This document shows, piece by piece, positions 46,706-58,470 of a stretch of 64,000 nt of DNA; positions within the stretch are counted from its first letter, which is position 1, and every line of letters starts with the position of its first letter. The DNA lies in NCBI RefSeq assembly GCF_910592395.1, contig NC_088308.1, positions 10,491,001 to 10,555,000 on the forward strand, in the 5' to 3' direction. This DNA comes from Lineus longissimus. Taxonomy: Eukaryota > Nemertea > Pilidiophora > Heteronemertea > Lineidae. The position numbers and the translations under genes are program-made. The notes beneath the pieces were generated by a model. The model saw nothing but the letters and a program-made list of their open reading frames with translations, searched no databases and had not been told where the DNA came from.

Positions 46706-47432
46706 AAAGAAAGTCAGTGGTAGCTAGTACATATCAAAGCAGTGCATCAACAATAGAACAAAGAACATGTTTTTTGTTGTTTTTTGTTTCAGATAAAATA
46801 TATATATATATCTGGTCTGCTTATTCAGTTTCACCAGCAGAAAATAGAGCACAATGCACGGCAGAGGGTTCAACCACATTGCTATAATAAATAGAGTTTG
46901 TATCAATTTCAGTTGGTGTTCATAGGGACATCGAACACCAAAAAAAAACTCTGACAAGATGGCTTCTTTGTCAACAAAAGGGTGTCGCCTGACACACCCT
47001 GGGTCTAAAGTCTTGATTTTACTGCCAATATATTGAGTACCACAATGTATGGCCTAAGCACTCCCGCTTAGTATCCAAACAGAAGAAAGTTGGTTCACAA
47101 TTCTCCTGTGCTGGCTATCACAGACCCTTCATCATGACTGTATTACCATAACCAGTCAGATGTCCACCATAGGCAATTCTTTTGTCTTCTCAACAAAATC
47201 GGAGCAGCCAAGTCTTGTATTGGAATGCAATGGGTTCTCTGTTCCCAGGCCTTTTCAACTGTCCAACCCAAACAAAGAACAGCCAATCAGAATCAGCCAG
47301 CAGCTATTCCATGCCTGTGACCTTATTTCTAGGATTTCCCATGATCATGACAGTGGCTCCCCTACATGTAAACAATAACAACCCATATGTAAAATCTGAC
47401 AGCTGATCTGGTCATTTCACCTGTCTTCGCCA
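46706..47432. other. Unassigned stretch between BEL/Pao and block Q
   Basis: AT-rich DNA with an (at)n run near 46800 and short ORFs (for example 47160-47378) with no recognised product. It is not found elsewhere in the window. It may be remnants of an element that replaced block P. Confidence 0.4.
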
Positions 47433-48774
47433 GAACAATAGGTGCAATTCAATTGAAAAATGCCACTATTGTCATATCATATATCGAAGAAAGCTTATCG
47501 GAAAATATCTGATATGTTAAATGTGAGGCCATCATAAGGTACTACCTTCAGAAAAAGAAAGGTGAAGATTTTATATTGATCAATATTTTCATGCCAAAAC
47601 GAAATCCTTTAACTTACTGCATAACTTGTTTGTACATATCATTTCACTTCTATTATGAGGACAGTCAAGCGCCATCTAACGAGGATTGAAGATCCTTCCA
47701 CTTGTAGCTCTACAAATAAACCGGTGGAACCTATCTTACTGCAGCATGACGGCAATGTTACATCCATACCACCCCCAGAGTGATGCCAAGCGAACATTTG
47801 ATGGTAGAATCCACCTGCATGTATCAACGACTGTGTAAACAAAACATCACATACTGCTTCCGATGTTGTGTGCATACCGATGCAATGTAACCTTACCAAA
47901 CTATATAGACAGTTAAGCGACCTAAAGTTTATTTTGCGGGTGAAATTCCGTTTATGAATGAAGGGACGTTTGTCTGAGATATGTTACAATTGAAGCATTT
48001 GGTGTCCTAAACTATTTTATAAAATAGTTGAATTACGGTAAAGTGTTGATGTCAATACAGCTTCCTCTTGTCGTCGTTTTGCAATAATAGGCAGGTTTTG
48101 AAACCCAAACGAACGCCGAAGAACTGAGAATGATTGCCTGTGGTGTAAACATAAAGTCATATGTGCGAATTCATTCACACCACACGTATTAAATCGGGGT
48201 TCATACTTAACGGCACAAGCAATCAGAGAACCTTTGATAAAATACATTTACATACTCTGTATTTTGTCATTCGTAACACCTCGTATTCCGATTTTCCCGA
48301 TGCAGCGAAATGGGCAGAATATTGCCGATTGCTAGTTGGTGTCCTACTATTGATATTGATCCGTCAGTTAACATGAAAGATATTGCCACTTCAAAGTGTA
48401 AGAAATGATGCTGTATCGATTGCTTAAGAATAAAAAAGGCAATGGATCGACTCGGCACGAAGTATTTTCAGGGTGGAACAAAAACCCGGACACGTAATGT
48501 TAGGAGAGATAGATATATGATAATAATCAACGCCAACATACCACTTTACTTTCTTCGGTTTATCATCAATTAGTAGGTATAGAAATGTATTCTAACATAT
48601 CTCGTTTGCCAATTTTGACGCTGGTGCATATTTATTCAAATTTGATATTTCAATATCAATCCCGTTTAAATATCAAATAAGAATGCATCGTAAGAGAAAT
48701 TCAAGAATGTATTTTGACAACTACCTGATGATAATCCGAAGACATTTGAGTGATATGTTGGCGTTGATGACTCA
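47433..48774. repeat. Block Q, unit 2
   Basis: Starts tgcaattcaattgaaaaatgcc, the same point inside the P/Q sequence as 29596. Fused at about 48775 to the middle of R-short (catttgatacttgaac), so about 600 bp of R-short is missing here. Confidence 0.85.
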
Positions 48775-48956
48775 CATTTGATACTTGAACTTTAGCTGTG
48801 CTTTCTGGAGTTACGAAAAACTGTAAATATATAGTTCGTTGTCCATCTGCAATAAAGTAAGGGATTAGAAATAAATAAAGCAATAATAATGCGCATTATC
48901 TAGCACGAGGTACCGAATTTGGAAAATAAGGGTTTTAACCCAAATGGCTATCGATC

Positions 48957-49166
48957 CTATTGGCTAGGTGTTGCTTGGTCCAACATAGGTGGGCAGTTGC
49001 CAAGGGCAAACTCCATACCTCCGGCAAAAATTGAGTAGGGTACGAAGCCAGTAATTTTTGGAGATATAATAATGATCACATAATCTTCATGTAATACCTG
49101 TCCAATGGACGCCAATTCTGGCAGAGAAAATATGCTTGAATAATATGCTTTGGGGAATAATAGCAC
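48957..49166 (-). CDS. Small conserved ORF of R-short blocks, unit 3
   Basis: 69 aa; same peptide as 15381-15590 with a few substitutions and no stop. The product is unknown. Confidence 0.3.
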   Translation of the reverse strand: MLLFPKAYYSSIFSLPELASIGQVLHEDYVIIIISPKITGFVPYSIFAGGMEFALGNCPPMLDQATPSQ

Positions 49167-49287
49167 TAGTACAGCTAGTCTACGCTCTGAATGGTGCCTT
49201 CAAGATTGAGGTGTGAGATACAGATTCCCTTTAACACAGGCATGCCAGGGTAGTGGTTTGTTTTTACGACTTTCCCGCACTGCACAT

Positions 49288-50035
49288 GGAGTCCTATATA
49301 TGATAACGAATTGGTCTAGTCAAGCTGACGCCTTGGATGCTGACCACTGACCTGGTGCTCCTTTTTCCACTCCTATCCCGCTTCCTCGAGCGAAATGTTC
49401 TCGCTGTTCCTCAGATGTCAGCCAAGCCAGCATGATTAGTTTACACCGGATGAAGTTCCACGCCGTGAACCTGCATCTATCAACTGATGTCTACAAAACT
49501 GCTGTAATGACTCCCATTTCAATGTAAATGCATACATGTAGTACCAATTTCAATAAATACATTGACATAGAAACATCACTATGATCTGCAGCCGAAACCT
49601 CCGAACATTTCCCGCCACGTGAGTGCACGCCGAGATCAGCGTTCACGTCGTCGCATTTGCGGGGTAATGAAGCGCCCTCCTCCTTTTTTCTGGAGAACTA
49701 AGGGAAACGGACGGACATTTCAGGCCACTTGAGAGTTGCGAAGTGGCCCTGGCCGAGTATCTAACCCGGGAGTTTCCCGACGGAAGGCCGACGCTTAATT
49801 GTGGTGCCACCGCGCTGCCTCTCCAATTTTCGGCTATGAAAACACTGAAAAGGGAGGAACCACCAAATACGCTACAACGGTCTTACCAAAAGCAAGTGTA
49901 CCAGGTGGAGAAACGTTTCATTCTTTGCAAAATAACATTTATTTTCGAATCTGATAGATTCATGTTGCAGTTATGGTCCCGGTTACTAATTGCAACTGCC
50001 ACTGTCAATGCTTGAGCAACTAGACGTAAATTTTC
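49288..50035. repeat. Block U, unit 3
   Basis: Colinear with 59732-60485. The small membrane-helix ORF of this block is interrupted by a stop near 49500. A plus-strand frame at 49743-50015 (ALAEYLTREFPDGRPTLNC) is shared with 60143-60490 and might be coding on the other strand. Confidence 0.6.
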
Positions 50036-50084
50036 GCTTTCAAAGTATGACCTTTCCTGAATTTGTATTTCTTCGGCCAAAATA

Positions 50085-50490
50085 TTAGCCTTTTCTTTTC
50101 GTCGACGAAGCAGAAAAATACAGCTTGGTCAACAATGGTGGGGATGAACCGATTTTGGCTTTGATGGGAAATGCTAGAGCTGATGACTTGTTCCTGCACA
50201 AATCAGCTTGAAACATACAACCTTTGAATTCTGTGTTTTTCGCCTTATTTGCTATTGCAACCGCTGCAAGCGTACTGCCAAGTAACGCCAATAATACTAG
50301 TTCCAAATATCCTGGCAAAAGTAATTGTTCTTAATCTATTCTCCTCAAGTTGAATCGTTCGTATCGTATTGTATATGTATTTTCTTTCCGTTATGGTTAT
50401 TTTGAAAGCTTTGAATGTAAACTCGAATAGGTTTCCTTCAGAGTTAAACTGAGGATTACTCAGCTTGACGGGAAACACCGATGATAGCAA
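50085..50490 (-). pseudogene. R-type ORF, truncated tandem copy
   Basis: Only the C-terminal half of the R ORF is present. The alternative frame 50085-50318 gives MPGYLELVLLALLGSTLAAV, a clear hydrophobic helix preceded by a splice-acceptor-like tract (acttttgccag). The copy stops at about 50547, where a second R copy starts from its own 3' end. Confidence 0.5.
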
Positions 50491-50699
50491 ACGTGTTGCA
50501 TACTTTGCTTCTCCGAGAGATTTTAAGAAATTAAGTTTCAGGGCAATAATGCTTTCAATGAATGACCTTTCCTGAATTTGTATTTCATCGGCTAAAGTAT
50601 CAGCCTATTCTTTTCGTCGACGAAGCAGAAAAATGCAGATTGGTCAACGACGGTGGAGATGTACCGAATTTTGGTTTTGATGGGAAATTCTAAAGCTGA

Positions 50700-51662
50700 T
50701 TACTTGTCCATGCACGAGTCCGCTTGGAACAGATACAACTTTTGTATTCTGTGTTGCTCAGCCGCTTCTCGATTGCAACCGCTGCAAGTGTACGGCCAAG
50801 TAACGCCAATAATACTAGTTCCAAATATCCTGGCATAAGTAATTGTTCTTAATCTATTTTCCTCAAGTTGAATCGTTCGCATCGTATGGTACATGTATTT
50901 TCTTTCCGTTATGGTTATTTTGAAAGGTTTGAATGTAAACTCGAACAGGTTTCCTTCAGAGTCAAACTGAGGATTACTCAGCTTGACGGGAAACAACGAT
51001 GATATCAAACTTGTTGCATACTTTGCTTCTCCGAGAGATTTTAAGAAATTAAGTTTCAGGGCAATACCAAGGTTTCTTATACTGAACAAGCTCAAAGAAG
51101 TGACAAACGTCTTTAAACCAAGGAGATAGGTCAGTGCAAAGACGACTATATTGCTATTAAATGTAAACCGAAGATGTCGAAATGTCGAATTACCGGGGCC
51201 ACGACTACTCCTTAAGTTGTTATACGTGGGCAACAATTGTTGGCGATTGCGTCCATCTAAACTAAATGCAAATGCTTGTAGGTCACTAACCTGCCACCAC
51301 TGTGCGCCATCCTCGCAAATACCGATAACCCCGTTCTCATATTCACCAGCAATATCCACGAGATTATTTATGAAGAAATTATGCTTTAATGTACATGTAT
51401 ATGGCAAATTATCATTTTCTTGTAAAAATATATAAACATTGGAAGTTGACGTCACTACCTCTCTTATAGTAGCTAGACCCACGAGGCACTTCAGCTTCAG
51501 GTGATAGTGCCACTTGGAATTCCAGACTCCAGAAATTGTCCTTTGATACTTGGACTGTAGCTGTGCTGGTATTTCTGTAGTTACAAAATACTGTAAATAT
51601 ATAATTCGTTGTCCATCTGCAAAGGGCTGAGAAATGAATGATAAGCAATAATAACTGCACAT
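50700..51662 (-). CDS. R-type protein, 320-aa ORF
   Basis: Open minus-strand frame of the R family with about 55 extra N-terminal residues compared with 17366-18307, including YLQYFVTTEIPAQLQSKYQ. It ends early at ADSCMDK because a stop (taa) replaces a serine codon, as in unit 2. A strong pyrimidine tract and ttgcag-type acceptor lies upstream of DGQR in most copies but the copy here has lost it (ccatctgcaaagggctg). Confidence 0.4.
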   Translation of the reverse strand: MCSYYCLSFISQPFADGQRIIYLQYFVTTEIPAQLQSKYQRTISGVWNSKWHYHLKLKCLVGLATIREVVTSTSNVYIFLQENDNLPYTCTLKHNFFINNLVDIAGEYENGVIGICEDGAQWWQVSDLQAFAFSLDGRNRQQLLPTYNNLRSSRGPGNSTFRHLRFTFNSNIVVFALTYLLGLKTFVTSLSLFSIRNLGIALKLNFLKSLGEAKYATSLISSLFPVKLSNPQFDSEGNLFEFTFKPFKITITERKYMYHTMRTIQLEENRLRTITYARIFGTSIIGVTWPYTCSGCNREAAEQHRIQKLYLFQADSCMDK

Positions 51663-51819
51663 TATCTAGCACGAGGTACCGAATTCTTAAAACAAGGTAT
51701 TTCAACCACATGGATATCGATCCTATTGGCTGGGTGTTACTTGGTTTATGTCACAGAATAATTATGATGCCTAAAATGGCTGCTTATATTTTAGTAGTGC
51801 TTGATAAGCTGATAAAGAA

Positions 51820-52907
51820 TTGACGTTACGGAAAGGATGGACGAATGGAGAGCAGTCTCGGGTCAAATTGTAGTCAACATCAGAAAAGCGTGATAATTCA
51901 GTCTTCAGATTCAGATTCAGATTTTGAATTTTTCCTTTTTTGTGCAACTGCGACTACAAATGGAAATGACGTTGCGTCTTAAAAGCGGGCTGACGTGGAT
52001 TTGGATCTCGGCGTGCACTCACGTGGACTTTCGGTTAGGGACAAACTCGCCCTGTGCCGAAATGAAAAAACATTGGAATTTATCAATTGCCGCCATCTTG
52101 AATGTCAGCATCCTGAGATTCAGAGTTTTGACAATCCTACGTCATAAACTGTGTCGCCAGTTCAGACTGTAAATCTAATTGAGACCGAATTAGTGCCACT
52201 TTCTCTCATAAAACGTTTTATCTTATAAATAAATAACAAAATATGATATTTATGAATAGAATTTGACACTGATTAGTTTAGTTGAAAGATGATTGTACGG
52301 ACAACTACAAACGCAGCGTAGGGCATCGCGGGCTTTTTGGTGATGCGATAGCCTCACAGCAATAAGAAAGATTATTTCCTGATCTACATCCGCGGTACTG
52401 CTTTTCAAGATGGTGGCAACTTACTATTTCTGGAGGCGTTGTAAGGAACGAAATCGGCGCCTCTAGTGTCAAGAAAGGGTTTGGGAGAACGCGTCAACCG
52501 GCTTCTGATTGGTCAAGTAGGATGACGCCAAAATGTAAACATAGTGCACGTGCGCGTCATCCAGATGAGGTCACATGGCCGTACTCGCATTTTCTTAGTA
52601 ATGCCACGTGTGTTTAGAGCTTTTTTCCGCTTTTTTTACTTTGAGGGATTATAATAAGAGTTTATCATGGGTGAATATCTTTCATTTATTCATTCTTGTA
52701 GGAATCATAATTCCGCTGTTCATTATTCTGAAATAGCTAAGCTCATGTAACCTTGTGCATGACACTTCACTTCACAGCGATTAATGTAAAATAAGCAACT
52801 TGGCAATTAACTAACTAATGTTGAGGGTCCTCATGGGATGTTGCTCCAAATTCTTCCTGTATCAGCCGGCATCGACATATCATCCGTCATTTTCTCTAAT
52901 TCCAGAT
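51820..52907. repeat. Block T of unit 3 (truncated) and unassigned spacer
   Basis: 51820-52590 matches the start of block T including the CCAAT module (CRE mutated). Homology stops at gccgtactcgc. 52591-52907 has no match in the window and no supported gene. Confidence 0.6.
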
Positions 52908-55900
52908 TTAATATCACAGAAATTGAATAAGATAATTGAATGCGGTTTTCAGCAGAGAATGGTATATCTGGTTGGCCAGGTATCTGAAGTATTTGGGCCC
53001 AGATAATCCTGTCTCTTCATTATGTAGCAGGCAATTCTAAAAATGTCCCAAAAAAATTAAATTAAATTTGCATTCTTTTTTACAATGGTATTGGTGAACT
53101 AGGATGCAACAAAGGTTTTTTTGCTTGCATTACTAGAAAAGTCCTGCTAATTTCTTTATTTTGAATATTAGTTATTAGCTCGCTACAGGTGATAATTTTT
53201 TTCAGATAGCCGATGACATTTTGGAACACCCCTCATGGTCAGCAATGCAGGCAGTCCGGGCCAACTCACATCATACATGAAGGATTGAGGGTCTTTATCA
53301 AAGGTTATGGAAGAGATGTAAAAAAAATAAAATAAAAATAAGCAAAAATGTGCATTTTTCAGTGACTATCGAACACATTCTATGGAATTGCAAGTGCCAA
53401 AAAATGATGGTCATAAAGCACAGTTCATGGGCTCATGTGAATTTTTGAAAAGGCACATGAAATAAAACCTTTTTTGAAATGTTTGTTTCATAATGCCAAT
53501 GGTGGGATGGATTAGATGCCTCCAAATACAACAGATATATGACCAACTAGTTATAACATACTCTGCTGAAAACCGCATTCAAATATCGTATTTATATCTG
53601 TGATATTAAAGAAAACCGGCCTTTTTTTCCCGGTAGGACTGTACATTAGCAACAGGCCTACGTTAGTACGGCACTACTGTCAAAGTGCGACCAACCGGGT
53701 TTTCAAACGACTTATCGCCAAACCTACTTTCAATTTTACTAGCCTATTGTGCGGATTTCGAAGTCCATTTTTGAACGCTAAGTAAAACGAATGACGAGTA
53801 TGGTGAGTCAAGGTATTTCGCGCAAGGACTTGCGCGTACTGAAAATAACGAATAATGCGTTTGTCTACTATCTAATAGCTGAAACAAAATTGGAAAAGCA
53901 TTAAACACGTTCAGAAAAAAAGTTTACTGATGAATCATCAGAATCAGATGAACTAACCAACTGCAATACTAATCCCAATTGTCCTTTATGGAGCTTAGGA
54001 CCAAAATGAGGAATTTCTTCCAATTGTCAGTTTGTTTACCTTGATTATTTAATTTGATATTTTAAACTCGTGCTGTTCCTATCATCACTGTAATATGTTA
54101 ATAACAGTGATACAAAAAGCAGCATGAGTTTATAAACTGCCCTTTCTTAAAAGGAAATTGGGCTTTCGGCCTTCCTGAAGTTTCCAATTCTTAGTCTTCT
54201 TTATCAAGTCATCTATCAGGAACTACCACAACACTAGCTTGAGTAAAATCATATGGCATTGATATTCTTTGGTTTCGAAAATCTAGTAGCCAAATTTGTT
54301 AATGTTGATATCCTGTAACGAAAAGCGGTATTACCTGTATCACCCAATACCGGTATTTTAGACTAGTTTTCCTCCGGCTACACTTCCATGTTGCTTTGTT
54401 TGATGAACAAACCCAGTGGCAGCCATGACCTATGATGGAGAACGCCTGGCACTCCTGAGCAATCGCGCATGTTAACCCGCACTGGAGGACAGAATCAGCC
54501 CGCTTGATTCCGGATTGAGGTTCATCAACATATCCGCTGTATGTCAGCACGAAAATAATTACTCGTACATGCGCAGTTGCAGCCATTTTCTTTAATTGAT
54601 AAATTCGAAAGTAGAATCGAAATTCTGGCAATACTCCTGTCTAAGATTGGTCTAAGGACTTCTTATATTAACATATTATGTGAAATCTAATATCTCAAAC
54701 TTTTTGGCAATAACTGAAAGAAGAGTAATACCGCACCCAGGTGCGACTTCCAAATGAGCAGAACACATGCTAGTACTTAGTAGTTGAAAAGAGAGTACGG
54801 AAACACCAAAGGCGAATCAAGAAGCTCATTATCCTGAAACGGGGTGGCTTTCAAGAAACTAACATTCCTGGCTCTCCACAGTCCTTTGAATGAGACTTAT
54901 GTAAACCGTGGATCCTAGTACAAGGTGTTCATTTGTTTACAAACGCTGAAATTCGTACACGGCCTCGATCATATCATTTCTAGGGTAACATAAAACAGTC
55001 TTTCAAGCTATATAAACTCCACAAAGTGCGGGCAGTTAATTTTGGTCTTCGACATTTCAAACATAGCCTACATTTTATAGCGTTTTGTGAAGTCCCAGAG
55101 CATCTTCCTTCGGGGTACATTCATGAGGATCCCCCCCCCCAAAAAAAAAGTAGCAAGAAAAGGCAAACATCAATTGGTCTTGCGAAGTACCCATTGCAAA
55201 CGCATGAAATACGGATGGAAATAGAGTAAAAGCTGATGAAGTCATTCACAATTCGAAACAAACGACGTCCACAACCAGGCGCCATTGGGCTGCAATAACG
55301 ATCTGAAAACCAAACTACCAAACATAAGTCCGAGGCCATATCTAGCCAAAGTGAATACGTGTTACACTATCCGTACACTACTTCGTTCTCGAAAGGTTCG
55401 TAGTGATGTAGGGATATCACAGAGAACGGCTAAAATAGAGTCACACTTAAGTCATACATCTATAAAGTTGATTTTGGCGTTACCTACTAGTTTCAGTTGA
55501 TTTGTAGAATTACGACTGAACGATCGGGACATAACGCCAAGGTCGTAACATTACGGCAAGAATGGGAAAGACATCAGGCATCCTGAGGAAATCATGGATT
55601 AGCGTTCGCTTCTCATCCGTCGCTGCACACAAGCCCCTGGACATTACCCCGCACTGTCTGAAGTTCTAACCCAAAAGCAATTGCACCTAACCAGAACGTC
55701 GCTGGCACTTGATTCTAGGAATTTCATGAACATTGTCTCAAAGATATCCGAACTCGAATTTCCATTGGTTGTTATATCTTCCTGCTGGAAGGACTAAAAC
55801 ACTGTCTTCTCCGAGGTGCGCATTTCAACTTTGATTCTATGATTTATGAGTGCCATTTCACCATTCATTCAAACCATTTGATGTACAATACTGGGACCGA

Positions 55901-56465
55901 TGCTCACAGCTAAATCTCGGAAGCTGACTGGAACTGACATCAGGTGATTCAAACTTTGATTTTGGAACTGCAAGTGCAATTCAATTGAAAAATGCCACTA
56001 TTGCCATATCATATACTGAAAAAGGGCTAATTGGAAAATGTCTGATATGATAAATGTGAGGTCATCATAAGGTAACTTCTGCAGAAGAAAGGTTACGATT
56101 TTCTATTGAACAATATTTTTCATAACAAAATGTAACCTTTTAATTTACTTCAAACATTTTTGTACATATTATTTCTCTTCTTTTATGAGGACAGTCTAGC
56201 GCCATCTAACGAGGATTCAAGATCTTTACACTCGTAGCTCTACAAATAAACCGGTGGAACCTATCTTACTAAGCATGATGGCAATGTCAAGTCCATACCA
56301 TCCCCATTGATGCCAAACGAACATTGGATGGTAGAATCTATCTATATTGCATCATCGATTGTGTGAACAAAATATCACACACTGCTTCCTCTTGTCGTCG
56401 TTTTGCGATGATAGGCAGGTTTTGCAACCTATCCGAACGCCGAAGTACTGAGTACGATTGGCTGT
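52908..56465. repeat. Blocks P and Q of unit 3, uninterrupted
   Basis: The reference copy: P runs into Q at 55921 without the LINE found in unit 1. The CCAAT/CRE portion of P is deleted near 53805. Q has lost about 220 bp near 56386 and is fused at 56465 to another P fragment. Confidence 0.9.
54335..54586 (-). CDS. Signal peptide plus PAN/Apple-like exon, unit 3
   Basis: Open copy of the exon at 23280-23531 with the same leader (MAATAHVRVIIF), all four cysteines, GHGCHW motif and donor site. Differences are few and mostly conservative or in the tail (CSSNKATWKCS). Confidence 0.5.
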
Positions 56466-56496
56466 GGAAATTTGTAAAACGAAAAAGCGGTATTAC

Positions 56497-56754
56497 CTGT
56501 ATCACCCAATACCGGTATTTTAAACCAGTTTTCCTCCAGCTGCAATTCCATGTTGCTTTGTTTGATGAGAAAACCCAGTGGCAGCCATGACCTATGATGG
56601 AGAATGCCTGGCACTCAAGAGCAATTGCGCATGTTAACCCGCAATGGAGGACAGAATCAGCCCACTGGATCCTGGATTTCGGTTCATTACCGTATCTGCT
56701 GTACGTCAGTACGAAAGTTATTACTCGTGCAAGCGCAGTTACACTGCCAACCAT
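56497..56754 (-). CDS. Signal peptide plus PAN/Apple-like exon, second subfamily
   Basis: Leader MVGSVTALARVITFVLTYS, then SVLHCGLTCAIALECQAFSI and GHGCHWVFSSNK. Open through the donor at 56497. The genomic frame also reads through into a Q-block peptide (VLRRSDRLQNLPIIAKRRQE) because of the P/Q fusion at 56465. Confidence 0.5.
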
Positions 56755-56975
56755 TTTCTTTAATTGGTAAACTCGAAAGTAGAGGCGAAATTCTGGCAAT
56801 ATTTCTGTCTAAGATTGGTCATTGGACTTCTTATATAAACATATCGTGTGAAATCGAATATCACAAACTTTTTGGCAATAACCTAAAGAAGAGTAATACC
56901 GCACCCAGTTGTGACTTCCGAATGAGTAGGACACATAGTAGTTGAAGAGGAAAGCACGGAACCATCAAAGGCGAA

Positions 56976-57284
56976 TCACGAATCCTGATCCTGAAACGGC
57001 GTGGCTTTCAAGAAACTAACTTTCCTAGCTCTTTCGAAGGAGACTGATATAAATCGAGGGTCCACTACTCTGTGGTCATTTGTTTGCGAACGCTGAAATT
57101 CGTACACGGCCTCGATCATATGATTACTAGAGTCCTTCGGCACTGGTAAAAGAAAACAGTCTTTGAAGCTAGTACATGAACTCCACAAATACGGGCAGTT
57201 AATTATTGGTCTATTACATTGCAAACATAGCCTACATTTTATTGCGTGTTTCAAAGTCCCGGAGCATCTTCCTTTAGGGTACAT
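56976..57284 (-). CDS. Cys-containing conserved frame upstream of the PAN exon
   Basis: Reads KCRLCLQCNRPIINCPYLWS then FKDCFLLPVPKDS and VYEFQRSQTNDH. The same frame is open at 62611-62870 and is broken at 23842-24105. It lies upstream of the PAN exon on the same strand. Unknown function; could be an exon or a non-coding repeat that happens to be open. Confidence 0.3.
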   Translation of the reverse strand: MYPKGRCSGTLKHAIKCRLCLQCNRPIINCPYLWSSCTSFKDCFLLPVPKDSSNHMIEAVYEFQRSQTNDHRVVDPRFISVSFERARKVSFLKATPFQDQDS

Positions 57285-57402
57285 TCAAGAGGATGCCCCC
57301 CCCCCCAAAAGAAAAAACAAAGATCAATTGGTCTTGAGACATTACCCGCACTGGCTGAAGTTTTAACACAAAAGCAATTGTGCCTAATCAGAGCGTCGCT
57401 GG

Positions 57403-57680
57403 CATTTGATAGCAGGAATGGGTGGGCGTTGTTGGTTTCAGAGTGTGAGGGGGTATAGTGGTGTCTGTTGACTGTGCTTTAAGAGAGACTAGGCATGATG
57501 CCAGTCTCTCTTAAAGCACAGTCAATAGACATGTGGTTTCAGTATCAGGTCTTTCATTGTAGCAATGCGAAAATGTAAGTAATTTTGGTTATGCCCGTCC
57601 TTTGTTATGACCAAGTAGCTTCTAGAGAGACTCAACTCTCTTGATTAAAGCGGCGGCCTCAGCGCCACCACGCGGGGCAT
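57403..57680. mobile_element. Short relative of the 40619-41453 insertion
   Basis: 57403-57540 is the reverse complement of 41300-41453, including the hairpin (57463-57530). The remainder ends gcggcggcctcagcgcc, loosely like the other end of the long copy. It may be a deletion derivative. It sits exactly at a P/Q rearrangement point. Confidence 0.55.
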
Positions 57681-58470
57681 AATGCCACTATTGTCATATC
57701 ATATATCGAAGAAAGCTAATCGGAAAATATATGATATGTTAAATGTGAGGCCATCATAAGGTACTACCTTCAGAAGAAGAAAGGTGAAGATTTTCTATTG
57801 ATCAATATTTTCATGCCAAAATGAAATCCTTTAACTTACTTCAAAACTTGTTTGTACATATCATTTCACTTCTATTATAAGGACAGTCAAGCGCCATCTA
57901 ACGAGGATTGAAGATCCTTCCACTTGTAGCTCTACAAATAAACCGATGGAACCTATCTTACTGCAGCATGACGACAATGTTACATTCATACCACCCCCAC
58001 TGATGCCAAGCGAACATTTGATGGTAGAATCCACCTACATGTATCATCGACTGTGTAAACAAAATATCACATACTGCTTCCGATGTTGTGTGCATACCGA
58101 TGCAATGTAACCTTACCAAACTATATAGACAGTTAAGCGACATAAAGCTTATTTTGCGGGTGTAATTTCGTTTATGAATGAAGGGACATTTCTCTGAGAT
58201 ATGTTGCAATTGAAGCATTTGGTGTCCTAAACTATTTTATGAAATAGTTGAATTACGGTAAAGTGATGATGTCAATACAGCTTCCTCTTGTTGTCGTTTT
58301 GCAACAGCAGGCAGGTTTTGAAACCCAAACGAACGCCGAAGAACTGAGAATGATTGCCTGTGGTGTAATCATAAAGTCATATGTCCGAATTCATCCACAC
58401 GACAAGTATTAAATCGGTGTTCATACTTAACGGCTCAAGCAATCAGAGAACCTTTGATAAAATACATTCA
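57681..58470. repeat. Block Q, unit 3 end
   Basis: Colinear with 47440-48245. Fused at about 58465 to R-short of unit 4. Broken small minus-strand frames only (57958-58218). Confidence 0.8.

Larger units (their letters stand above)
56470..57400. repeat. Block P fragment
   Basis: More similar to 61990-62870 than to the other P copies (shared VGSVTAL leader, shared gaccatcaaaggcg variant). It defines a second P subfamily. It ends within a poly-C tract and deleted region near 57310-57340. Confidence 0.8.
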
